The notes under the pieces are model-generated. The model worked only from the letters and a program-made list of their open reading frames with translations, searched no databases and was not told the origin of the DNA. Source: Salegentibacter sp. 24 (GTDB lineage: Bacteria; Bacteroidota; Bacteroidia; Flavobacteriales; Flavobacteriaceae). Taken from it: DNA of 64,000 bases. The stretch lies in assembly GCF_004362395.1 (NCBI RefSeq), contig NZ_SNWE01000002.1, positions 124,001 through 188,000 on the forward strand, read 5' to 3'. The position numbers and the translations under genes were made by a program. This document shows, piece after piece, positions 52,991 to 60,837 of this stretch (position 1 is the first letter of the stretch; every line of letters begins with the position of its first letter).

Positions 52991-54022
52991 ATGAAAAAAA
53001 TACTTTTAATTGAAGATGATGTAACCGTTAGAGAGAATACAGCAGAATTGTTGGAACTTTCAAATTATGAAGTAATAACTGCACCTGATGGAAGGAAGGG
53101 TGTAATTAAAGCCAAAGAAGTAATTCCGGATATTATTGTCTGTGATATAATGATGCCGGAGCTGGATGGCTATGATGTGCTTACCAAACTATCAGAAGAT
53201 CCAGAAACCAATGGAATTCCTTTTATTTTTCTTTCGGCAAAGACCGAACATAAAGATGTAAGAAGAGGAATGGACCTTGGAGCCGATGATTATTTAACCA
53301 AGCCATTTGAAGAAGATGATCTTTTAAGCGCTATTGAAAGCAGGTTGGCAAAAATAGAAATTCTAAGGGCGCAAAAAAGCGATAATATAGGCGAGAGTGT
53401 TCAGAATCTTTCCGCTTTTCGTGAAATGATGAGAAATGGGGAGAGAATCAAATTTAGAGCCGGTGAAAATATTTACGAGGAAGGAAAATCCTCACTTCAT
53501 TTTTACATGATCGAACAAGGAGTAGTAAAAGCTCACAAATTTGATAGCCGCGGTAAAGAAATGATTACTGAACTGTATAAAGATGGTGATTTTTTTGGTA
53601 ACCTTAGCTTTAATAAAAGTTCAGCTTACGGAGAATTCGCAACGGCTATGGAAGATAGCTTGCTGTACGTGGTTTCTAAAGATGATTTGCGGGAAATTCT
53701 AAAGAATAACAGCAATATTAGTATGGAATTGTTGCAGGATATGGGTGATCATTTAATGAGTGTTAAAGAGCAGCTTATGGAAATTGCATATGCTTCAGTA
53801 AGAAGAAAAACAGCCCGTACCATTCTGCTGTTTGCACATAAAATAAAGAAAAATCCCTTGCACAGTATTAGAATTTCCCGGGCAGATCTTGCCGGAGTTG
53901 CAGGTATTGCTTCAGAAACTTTAATTAGAACCTTATCCGATTTTAAAAAAGAAGGTCTTATTGAAATTGAGGGTAGAAATGTGAAATTATTGGATGTTGA
54001 AAAACTAGAGCAAATTAGTTAA
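52991..54022 (+). CDS. Response regulator fused to a CRP/FNR-type DNA-binding protein
   Basis: 343 residues from ATG 52991, preferred over a TTG three codons earlier. The receiver domain (about 3-120) has IEDD, phosphoacceptor Asp52 (VCDIMMPELDG) and Lys104 (YLTKPFE). A cyclic-nucleotide-binding-like domain (about 145-260) follows (IKFRAGENIYEEGKSSLHFY, GDFFGNLSFN), but the Glu and Arg that hold cAMP in CRP are not conserved. The HTH (about 275-343) has SRADLAGVAGIASETLIR with Glu309 and Arg313 at the positions that read the TGA core in CRP and FNR. The single cysteine (C51) rules out an FNR-type 4Fe-4S cluster. Control by phosphorylation is inferred. Confidence 0.92.
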   Translation: MKKILLIEDDVTVRENTAELLELSNYEVITAPDGRKGVIKAKEVIPDIIVCDIMMPELDGYDVLTKLSEDPETNGIPFIFLSAKTEHKDVRRGMDLGADDYLTKPFEEDDLLSAIESRLAKIEILRAQKSDNIGESVQNLSAFREMMRNGERIKFRAGENIYEEGKSSLHFYMIEQGVVKAHKFDSRGKEMITELYKDGDFFGNLSFNKSSAYGEFATAMEDSLLYVVSKDDLREILKNNSNISMELLQDMGDHLMSVKEQLMEIAYASVRRKTARTILLFAHKIKKNPLHSIRISRADLAGVAGIASETLIRTLSDFKKEGLIEIEGRNVKLLDVEKLEQIS

Positions 54023-54035
54023 TTCTCAAAAGAAC

Positions 54036-54078
54036 TGATGGGGGTCATATTTGGGATTGATCTTTCACGCTATTTTTG
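54036..54078 (+). promoter_or_regulatory. CRP/FNR-type site and -7 box before the universal stress gene
   Basis: TGA-TGGGGG-TCA at 54036-54047 (centre 54041.5) and TATTTTTG at 54071-54078, a full TAnnTTTG match. The box begins 29.5 bp after the centre, placing the site near -42 from the expected start at about 54084. Same geometry as the sites at 56572-56617 and 60597-60639. Confidence 0.6.
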
Positions 54079-54107
54079 GCCAAAATTAGCGCTGAAAATT
54101 CACGCCC

Positions 54108-54851
54108 ATGAATGTTTTGTTACTTACAGATTTTTCTGCACAGGCATTTAATGCCGCTAGGTATGCCCTTAATTCAACTTTTGGAGCGTCAATTTTTTAC
54201 GTACTTCATGCATCATCTGGAGAAGCCACAACGATAGGCGAGTCACTTGTAAAAATGATAACAAAGCTTCAGAAAGAACCTGCAGCTAAAAAACATTCTT
54301 TTTCATCGTTACCATTCTCTGATAACCTTATAAATGCCACCCGAAAAGCAGTTGCCGAAAAAAAGATAGATCTCATTGTTATGGGAGCATCAGGGAAAAA
54401 CACCTCTAATATCCAGGGATTGGGGGGAAATACCTGTAATGTGGTAAAAAAGGTGAAGTGCCCGGTTTTAGTTGTTCCAAATTGTGAATTCTTAAAATGG
54501 GAGAGACTATATCTTCCGATAGATTTACGATTTCCGGTGAATATTGAAGCTTTGCGATTATTACAGAAATTGCCAGTTGCAGAGAATGTTGCTTTAGATG
54601 TATGGGAATTCGATTTAAACAATTCCGGGGCGAAGATTAGCGATTTCAGGTTGCCCAATTTTAAATTATCACGCAAAACACTATATAAAGAATCAGATTT
54701 TTTAGAGCAATTCTGGCCAGAAGCCAATGCGAAGGCCAACCTTATTGTACTTTTTGCCCGTCAACTACATATTTCTGAAAAACTTTTAAATCGAATTTCT
54801 GCAGTCGAAACTAAAAGACAAAACCTTCCAGTACTTATTCTGCACGGTTAA
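54108..54851 (+). CDS. Universal stress protein (UspA superfamily)
   Basis: 247 residues. The first domain (about 1-125) has the USP start MNVLLLTDFSAQAFNAARYA, the segment KKIDLIVMGASGKNTSNI, and the nucleotide-binding loop spread over GASG, NTCN and CPVLVVP. The second half (about 130-247) is a divergent UspA copy without a clear G-rich loop. Such proteins are induced in starvation or oxygen limitation. The gene lies 85 bp downstream of the fusion regulator with its own CRP/FNR-like promoter. Confidence 0.9.
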   Translation: MNVLLLTDFSAQAFNAARYALNSTFGASIFYVLHASSGEATTIGESLVKMITKLQKEPAAKKHSFSSLPFSDNLINATRKAVAEKKIDLIVMGASGKNTSNIQGLGGNTCNVVKKVKCPVLVVPNCEFLKWERLYLPIDLRFPVNIEALRLLQKLPVAENVALDVWEFDLNNSGAKISDFRLPNFKLSRKTLYKESDFLEQFWPEANAKANLIVLFARQLHISEKLLNRISAVETKRQNLPVLILHG

Positions 54852-54921
54852 ACTTTTAAATTTTGGTTAAAATTTCTTTTTACTCTGAAAAAATGGAGTT
54901 TTAATGATATCACTTTTGCTA

Positions 54922-54979
54922 TTTAAAGCAGAAATCTCTATGTTTATGGCTAGTACCAAAAACTAATTTCTGCTTTTAA
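54922..54979. repeat. Long inverted repeat between USP and carbonic anhydrase genes
   Basis: TTTAAAGCAGAAAT (54922-54935) pairs with ATTTCTGCTTTTAA (54966-54979), 13 of 14 bp, with a 30-nt loop in which GTTT and AAAC can pair further. It could be a terminator of the USP gene, a leader element or a small RNA. Confidence 0.5.
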
Positions 54980-55047
54980 TTCAAAAGAAAAAATTCGGGA
55001 AAAGCTTTTTGTAAATCAGGCTATAATTTTACTTATATATAAAATAA

Positions 55048-55677
55048 ATGGAAATAAAGGAAATTTTTAAAAACAATCAAAACTGGATCGAGGAAAAATT
55101 AAAAATAGATTCAAATTACTTTAGTGATCTTTCCAAAGGCCAAAATCCGGACATTCTTTATATTGGTTGTTCCGATAGTCGTGTGACCGCTGAAGAACTG
55201 ATGGGGGTCTCGCCAGGTGATGTTTTTGTACATCGGAATATTGCTAATATGGTTCCAAATACTGACCTAAGTGCAATGTCTGTAATAGATTTTGCTGTTG
55301 CTCATCTAAAGGTTAAGCACGTAGTAGTATGTGGACATTATTTCTGTGGAGGTGTAAAAGCCGCTATGCAATCTCAAGATCTTGGTATTCTGAATCCTTG
55401 GTTAAGAAACATTCGTGATGTGTACCGGATTCACCAAGATGAGCTCGATGGAATTAAAGATGAGGAAGAGCGCTATAAAAGATTAGTTGAGTTAAATGTG
55501 CAAGAGCAATGTATAAATGTTATTAAAACCGCAGAGGTTCAAAGGGCATTTTTGGATAGAGGTATAAGCGTGCACGGTTGGGTTTTCGATATTCATTCTG
55601 GTAAGCTAATTGACCTGGAAATAGATTTTTCAGAAATCTTAAAAAATGTGATGAAAATTTATCATTTAGATAGTTAA
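55048..55677 (+). CDS. Beta-class carbonic anhydrase
   Basis: 209 residues. The zinc ligands are visible: Cys41 in GCSDSRVTAEE with its Asp43-Arg45 dyad, His97 and Cys100 in VVVCGHYFCGG; HRNIAN is the usual adjoining motif. The enzyme interconverts CO2 and bicarbonate, supplying bicarbonate for carboxylations. No CRP/FNR-like site was found before it, unlike its neighbours; a TAATTTTA -7-like box lies at 55024-55031. It ends at a bidirectional hairpin shared with the globin gene. Confidence 0.95.
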   Translation: MEIKEIFKNNQNWIEEKLKIDSNYFSDLSKGQNPDILYIGCSDSRVTAEELMGVSPGDVFVHRNIANMVPNTDLSAMSVIDFAVAHLKVKHVVVCGHYFCGGVKAAMQSQDLGILNPWLRNIRDVYRIHQDELDGIKDEEERYKRLVELNVQEQCINVIKTAEVQRAFLDRGISVHGWVFDIHSGKLIDLEIDFSEILKNVMKIYHLDS

Positions 55678-55833
55678 ATTATTATAGTTGTTACGATCAT
55701 TTCTTCAACTAAAAAAATAATGGTTTATAAGTTAACTATGTGGATCGTCGAGAAGTTTCTGTGTTAATTCTTGGACTAAAGTCTGTTTTAAATATAGTCG
55801 TCGATTTAAGAAAAATCAACCTGGGTATAACAT

Positions 55834-55865
55834 AAAAAGACTAGAGCATTAGCTTTAGTCTTTTT
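55834..55865. terminator. Bidirectional terminator between carbonic anhydrase and globin genes
   Basis: AAAAAGACTAGAGC / GCTTTAGTCTTTTT with an ATTA loop (one mismatch). The stem end overlaps the globin stop codon at 55864-55866. Confidence 0.85.
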
Positions 55866-56256
55866 ATACGCTCTTCTCTCTGCTCTGGAACATTTTCAAA
55901 TATAAATGTGAAGACATTTTTTGGGCATTATTTTTTGCGCGATTCGCTAATTCACCTTCATATAACTCATCTATGGTCTCAAACCACAAATTTAACCAGA
56001 TTCCAAAATGATAGGAGGAAATCTCGTGATTGTTTTCCTTGTCTACTTTAACGTGAACCTTTTGCGGATTACCTTTGTAAAGTGCTTTAAAGAAAAGATT
56101 ACTCTCCCAGAAATCAGTTAATTTCTCGAGATGTATGTCCCAGTCTCTTATAACCTCATTGAAAAAATGACCAATTTCGGGATCCTGCCTTACTTTTTTG
56201 TAAAACCCGGAGACTAGTGAATACACGTCTTCCCGGGTTTTTATATCATTTTTCAT
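55864..56256 (-). CDS. Group III truncated hemoglobin
   Basis: 130 residues. The alpha-helical globin core has the group III pattern: FFNEVIRDWDIHLEKLTDFW, and the proximal His83 in SYHFGIWLNLWFETIDELYEG. Group III truncated globins bind oxygen or nitric oxide and may limit NO stress under low oxygen. It starts 9 bp downstream of the small membrane gene on the same strand, so the two form one operon behind the CRP/FNR-like site at 56600-56617. Confidence 0.93.
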   Translation of the reverse strand: MKNDIKTREDVYSLVSGFYKKVRQDPEIGHFFNEVIRDWDIHLEKLTDFWESNLFFKALYKGNPQKVHVKVDKENNHEISSYHFGIWLNLWFETIDELYEGELANRAKNNAQKMSSHLYLKMFQSREKSV

Positions 56257-56265
56257 AATAAATTT

Positions 56266-56547
56266 TTAGAAAATATTTATTAAAATAAAGATAGAGGAAA
56301 TAGCGAGGCTTAGCAATAGTGTGTTAAATATGACCTTTGGTCTAAACTGGGCCAAAATTACGGTGTTAAATGCCATACAAACAGCTACAACAATGAATAG
56401 TTGAAACATATCTATAAAAGTATGACCATTCATTAATATTAACATAGCAGCTACAGATCCCAAACAACTGGATAGGATAATTCCAATAGCTGAATACCCT
56501 AAACTCATTTCTTTAAAATCAGTCAATAAATTCTTGTAAAGTTGCAT
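56266..56547 (-). CDS. Small three-helix membrane protein of unknown function
   Basis: 93 residues with three predicted membrane helices (about 17-38, 44-65 and 72-93) and a short cytoplasmic start. Not assigned to a family. It begins the operon with the truncated globin. The promoter is unusually clear: palindrome TTATGA-N6-TCATAA at 56600-56617 and TAATTTTA at 56572-56579, with the ATG about 19 bp after the expected start. Confidence 0.8.
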   Translation of the reverse strand: MQLYKNLLTDFKEMSLGYSAIGIILSSCLGSVAAMLILMNGHTFIDMFQLFIVVAVCMAFNTVILAQFRPKVIFNTLLLSLAISSIFILINIF

Positions 56548-56571
56548 AATATTTTGTTTTTGATTCTGAGG

Positions 56572-56617
56572 TAAAATTAAAACTCAGGGAGGGAGAATCT
56601 TATGAGCAAAATCATAA
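56572..56617 (-). promoter_or_regulatory. CRP/FNR-type site and -7 box before the small membrane protein and globin
   Basis: A perfect TTATGA (56600-56605) / TCATAA (56612-56617) palindrome with a 6-bp spacer, centre 56608.5, and the minus-strand box TAATTTTA at 56579-56572. The distance of 29.5 bp to the box equals that of the USP site. Confidence 0.65.
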
Positions 56618-56668
56618 TTGTATAGAAAAATACGGAGTGGTTTAGTTTCTTGATGCCGCAAAATCATA

Positions 56669-57960
56669 TTAAAATCTTTTAGCGAAATTGTTTAAAGAAT
56701 CCTTTTCCAACTGCTCTCTGTGATGGGGATGAGCTATGGAAATAAGCTGTTCTTCTCTTTGTTTCAGATTCTTTACGTAAATATTTTCTAACCCATATTC
56801 AGTAGCGGTGTAATACACAGGCGCCTGGGTAGCGGTTATACCTGCGCCTTCTTTAAAAAAAGGTGCGATTTTAGAAATACCATATTTGGTGATTGAAAGC
56901 ATTGCGATAAGAGGTTTGCCGCCTTCAAAAAGGGCTGCACCTCTTAAAAATCCATTTGACCTCCCCCACCCGAAAACTGAAAATTTCCCAATAGTATCGG
57001 AACGAACCTGGTCAGTAAGGTCTATTTTTATTGCTAAATTTATTAGGGAGATTTTTGGGCTCTGCCTGATTAAGGAGGTATCGTTGGTATATACAGCTTC
57101 TTTAAAATGGGCACCAGGTTTATCGTCTATAAAATCATAAAGATCTGTTGAACCTATAGCAAAATAGGTAACAAGTTTTCCGGTTTTTACTTTTTGATTT
57201 GCACCTGTACTTACCACGATTTAATTAAGGGTAGAATTCCATCTGAAAACATTTAGGTATGAATTCCCAGGTTTTTATGATTTTGCAAATTGTTTAGAAT
57301 TACATTAGGGATGCCGCCAACACCCATTTGTAAAGTAGTACCATCGTCAATTAATTCCGCTATATGTTTTCCAATTTGTGTTCAATTCCTTTAGGCGCTG
57401 TAATGCTTGGGAAAAAATAGGTTTAATTACCTCCAACGCCGCATCAATTTGATTACTGTGAATTATTCCTTCACCGTAGGTTCTAGTTACTTTTGAGGAT
57501 TGACCTGGGTGATTACTTTTTTAGCTTTTTGAATAGCCGGTAAGGTAATATCAATAGAAACACCAAGGGAGCAATACCCATGTTTATCGGGGGATACCCG
57601 GATAAAAGCAACATCTAAGGAAAGAAGATCCCTTCTAAAAAGATTTTGAATCTCACTTAAAAATATTGGAATATAGGACCCTTAATAAGTGTTAAGTGCT
57701 TTTCGGACAACTTCGGCTATAAAACAGCTGTTAATTCTGAAGGCTTTTGTGTAAGGTTCCTTGGTGTATTTTGCGTTTCCTTCAGTATGGATTTGTATAA
57801 TTTCAACATCAATCAACTCATTATAGTGTTCATACAGAGCATCAATCAAGGTGGTCGGGGCCATTGCTGCACCCTGAAAAACACACCGTCTCCATATTTT
57901 ACTATTGTAACAATTTCGCAGGGCGATAGGATTTTAAGAATTTTCGCTTCTTTAGGTTTG
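56669..57960 (-). pseudogene. Acetyl-CoA hydrolase/transferase, decayed
   Basis: Fragments of one protein appear in order on the minus strand: EIVTIVKYGDGVFF, then AMAPTTLIDALYEHYN (a one-base loss in an A-run at 57877-57881), KALNTY followed by an in-frame TAA and YIPIFLSEIQNLFRR with RVSPDKHGYCSLG, AKKVITQVNPQ, then a shift to RTYGEGIIHSNQID, DDGTTLQMGVGGIPNV, GIHT-stop-MFSDGILP, and the last 180 codons (VVSTGANQKVKTGKLV to NNFAKRF). At least two stops and three frameshifts are visible. The intact enzyme would transfer or hydrolyse acyl-CoA. Confidence 0.9.
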
Positions 57961-58530
57961 AATATTCAGGTTGAAATTGATCACGATTTCCTCTTTCAAC
58001 TCGATCAATCCAAAAATTTTACTAGGTGCTTTTAGATTAAAATCTGTAATATTTAAATGAAGTTTTCCATCAAAGCAAAGTTGCTTATTTCTGGTTATGT
58101 CTACCGGGAACTTATAATCCTTGTCCACGCCTGCAATATTGAAATTTATAGTAACCGTGGTATTATCTTTCGTGCTCATATCTATTTTTTTAAGTTTGAG
58201 CAGGATTTTTGGAAATCTTTTAGTCTCTAGGAGTTCGTGAAAATCTTTGTTTATTTGTCGGTTTCCGCAGTCAAAATCGGAATTTTCTAAGGGTAATACG
58301 CTGTTTCTAAAATTTAGAATATCACCTTTTTCTATAAAATGCACTTTAAAACTATCATTTTTAAAATTAAACGTATTAAAATCACATTCAAATTCGTTAA
58401 TGTTTGTAGTGCCAGAAATACTCAGTCGACTGTTGGGGAGGATTTTAATTTCCCTGGTTTTTAAACCAGATTGTGCTATACCAGAAATAGTAAGAAATAA
58501 AGCGAGTAAAAATAGAAAGTGAGTTTTCAT
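57952..58530 (-). CDS. YceI-like-domain secreted protein
   Basis: 192 residues from the ATG at 58530, which starts a clean signal peptide (MKTHFLFLLALFLTISGIAQ); the longer reading with eight extra codons has no signal. The lipocalin-like YceI domain (about 25-190) includes LSISGTTNINEFECDFNTF, NKDFHELLETKRFPKILLKL and FNIAGVDKDYKFPVDI. Such proteins bind isoprenoid-like lipids. The stop adjoins the decayed acetyl-CoA hydrolase, once probably the same transcript. Confidence 0.85.
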   Translation of the reverse strand: MKTHFLFLLALFLTISGIAQSGLKTREIKILPNSRLSISGTTNINEFECDFNTFNFKNDSFKVHFIEKGDILNFRNSVLPLENSDFDCGNRQINKDFHELLETKRFPKILLKLKKIDMSTKDNTTVTINFNIAGVDKDYKFPVDITRNKQLCFDGKLHLNITDFNLKAPSKIFGLIELKEEIVINFNLNIQT

Positions 58531-58610
58531 CCTGGTTAAGTTTAGGGGTATCATTATTTAAAATAAATAGTTACATCCTGATTGTATAATACCGAAAACA
58601 GTAAATAAAA

Positions 58611-58647
58611 AGCCCCGGCGAATCTCTTAGAGATAGCATCCGGGGCT
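58611..58647 (-). terminator. Terminator of the YceI-porin operon
   Basis: AGCCCCGG (58611-58618) pairs with CCGGGGCT (58640-58647), with an inner TCTC/GAGA pairing, and the T-run follows at 58606-58610 on the minus strand. It lies 12 bp after the porin stop. Confidence 0.9.
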
Positions 58648-58658
58648 CAACATTCAAC

Positions 58659-59960
58659 TTAAAAACTAATCGCTGCTTCTAGCGTAATTCCGTTGAATTG
58701 TCCTCCAGCGTGAATGTCTCCTGTAGGATAATCGTTGTACTCCTGGTTAACATATTCCAGTTTTGCAAGAATGTTTTTTGTCATAAACCATCCTGCGCCT
58801 AATTGGAAACGGTTTACACTTATATCCTCTCCAGTTGCCATTTCACCATTAACGGTATTATAACGTCCACCGAAGTAGAAGTCTTCCTGAACCCCGAATC
58901 GGTAAATAAGTTCACCTGAGAGTTGGGTATAGTTTCTTGTATCAGATTCACCTATGTCTTTTCCGCTTGTGGTTTCATAGATTCCGAAGAATTCAAGACC
59001 ACCAAATTTGATGAATGGGTTGATCATAAAGGAAGTCATCTCGTTTTTGAAAGAAGGAGCTATACGTCCTGCTCTAAATCCATCCCCACCATCAGCGTTT
59101 GTCATTACGTTGTAATAACGGCTTCCTGCTCGGTCTCCTGTGTAAAGGTAGTTGCCGCGGGAATAGTTGTGCCCACTGTGAAAAAGAGATCCTGTTAATC
59201 TAAATCTTAAGTCTTCAGAAAGCTGGTTGTCATACCCAACTTTTGCAAGAAAAGATGGGTCGGTTTCTCCATCACCAGATGTAGACTGGTTCAATTTACC
59301 GTTAGTGAAACCAAGCATACCTAACCAAGGGCCGTTGAACATATAAACTTCTGCACCAACTTCTGTGGTGAAACTATCCATTAAGTAGTTTCCTACAAAT
59401 GGGTTATAAAGTGCCATAGCGTTATCAGTTCTTCTAAAGTGTGCATCACCATAGTTGTTTTCCATATGACCAATTTTAAATCTTAGGTGATTCATAAGGC
59501 CTGAAGCAAATCCTTCACTGATGAAGTTTAATTCGTCTATCTGGATATATCCACCTTTCACATAAGCTTCCGTATGGTGTTGAGATGAAAGATAGGTTCT
59601 AAGATGCATTCTTACACCATCATAAAGTAGAACATCAAGGTCAAGGTTTGCAGTAGCTAGGTTAAAATTTCCTTCAAGCTCCGGAAGATTTCCGGCGGCG
59701 TTCTCGTGATCTAAATCCTGGAACTGTATGGTAGAGGCACCACCAACTCTTACTTGGACACCATCAAAATAAGTAATTTTATCTTTTGGGGCCTCAAATT
59801 CATTGATTCCACGTTGATCTGGTTCTCTGAAGTTAGGTAGATCTCTATCCCATATAGATTGTTCTTTTACCTCCACATCTACTTCAACTTCTTGAGCATG
59901 TGCCTGAAAGCCTGCGGCCATCATAAGGGCAAAACCGAAATATTTGATTGAATTTTTCAT
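58659..59960 (-). CDS. OprO/OprP-type porin
   Basis: 433 residues. A signal peptide (about 1-22, ending QAHAQE) precedes a beta-barrel with strands such as VRVGGASTIQFQDLDHENAA, FRFKIGHMENNYGD-type LRFKIGHMENNYGDAHFRRT, and LQLGAGWFM-type endings, closing with ITLEAAISF. The family is named for phosphate-selective porins, but specificity cannot be read here. It lies 24 bp downstream of the second YceI gene in one operon under the CRP/FNR-like site at 60597-60639. Confidence 0.88.
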   Translation of the reverse strand: MKNSIKYFGFALMMAAGFQAHAQEVEVDVEVKEQSIWDRDLPNFREPDQRGINEFEAPKDKITYFDGVQVRVGGASTIQFQDLDHENAAGNLPELEGNFNLATANLDLDVLLYDGVRMHLRTYLSSQHHTEAYVKGGYIQIDELNFISEGFASGLMNHLRFKIGHMENNYGDAHFRRTDNAMALYNPFVGNYLMDSFTTEVGAEVYMFNGPWLGMLGFTNGKLNQSTSGDGETDPSFLAKVGYDNQLSEDLRFRLTGSLFHSGHNYSRGNYLYTGDRAGSRYYNVMTNADGGDGFRAGRIAPSFKNEMTSFMINPFIKFGGLEFFGIYETTSGKDIGESDTRNYTQLSGELIYRFGVQEDFYFGGRYNTVNGEMATGEDISVNRFQLGAGWFMTKNILAKLEYVNQEYNDYPTGDIHAGGQFNGITLEAAISF

Positions 59961-59984
59961 TGTAATAGTTTTTAAATTGAATAG

Positions 59985-60572
59985 TTATTTAGAAAATGTT
60001 GATTTGAATTTAATATTTAGGTCTTCTCCTGTGGTTATTGTTCCAAACATAGCAGTAGGGGGGACCACTTTATAATGTGTCATATTGATGCTTTCTTCTC
60101 CGGTAATTTCCAATTGGTCGCCGTTAAGTTTTGCGGTAAATTCTACAGGAACCTGTTTAGAAATACCCGATATTTTTAATGTTGCAACCCCGTTTACTTT
60201 AAAAGTGTCATTGCTGCTGGCTTCAATTTTTTTAACCTCATCCAGCTTGAATTCTATGTTTTTATATTGATCAGTATTAAGCGCTTTATAGGCATTTTTA
60301 TCCATTCCGCCTTTTCCGCTTTCTAAACTTTCAGCTGCAACTGTTACCTGGAGATTCGGAATTCCTGTAAGTTTCCCATTTTCTGTAGTAATTGTTGCTT
60401 CTCCTTTTTTTGAAGTAGCTTTCATTTCCCAATCGTGTATATTAGAAGTTCCTTCAACAATAATTTCAGAAGAGTTATTCATTTTGAAATTCTGGCCAAA
60501 CATACTTCCTGCAGTTAGCAGCATAAGAAATACACCAGTAAGTAATACTTGATATGATATTGAAATTTTCAT
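59985..60572 (-). CDS. YceI family periplasmic protein
   Basis: 195 residues from ATG 60572, which gives a clear signal peptide (MKISISYQVLLTGVFLMLLT...MFGQ) and fits the promoter; the longer reading starts upstream of the transcript start. The YceI domain shows EIIVEGTSNIHDWEMKATSK, GMDKNAYKALNTDQYKNIEF and GVATLKISGISKQVPVEF. It is the first gene of a YceI-porin pair with the promoter TGA-N6-TCA and CAACTTTG. Confidence 0.92.
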   Translation of the reverse strand: MKISISYQVLLTGVFLMLLTAGSMFGQNFKMNNSSEIIVEGTSNIHDWEMKATSKKGEATITTENGKLTGIPNLQVTVAAESLESGKGGMDKNAYKALNTDQYKNIEFKLDEVKKIEASSNDTFKVNGVATLKISGISKQVPVEFTAKLNGDQLEITGEESINMTHYKVVPPTAMFGTITTGEDLNIKFKSTFSK

Positions 60573-60596
60573 GATATTAGGTTTTTTAGTTCGGTA

Positions 60597-60639
60597 CAAA
60601 GTTGGGGTAGAAATAGAGCAGAATCTATGACGAGAATCA
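60597..60639 (-). promoter_or_regulatory. CRP/FNR-type site and -7 box before the YceI-porin operon
   Basis: TGA-CGAGAA-TCA at 60628-60639 (centre 60633.5); minus-strand CAACTTTG at 60604-60597, a 7 of 8 match to TAnnTTTG, again 29.5 bp from centre. The expected start at about 60591 leaves a 19-nt leader. Confidence 0.6.
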
Positions 60640-60837
60640 GGTTTGATGATGTTTTTTAAGATGGATTCTGAGAGCTACCCTATAGAAGGTTGTAGTGTTC
60701 ACAAGGGATTTAGTAATCTAAAACGTTTGCGAACTCCGGCTATAAATTAACTTTAGCCGGGAAAAAAATAGTATAATGCAGAATGCAATGTCAAATTATA
60801 CTATTTCTGAAGAAAAAATAAAATCAGGACTCTCCTC

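Noticed and set aside
58659-59960. Assigning the porin to phosphate uptake together with the PhoB/PhoR-like pair
   Set aside because: The family name OprO/P does not prove specificity, the genes are 31 kb apart, and no shared GGTTAC repeats were seen before the porin operon.
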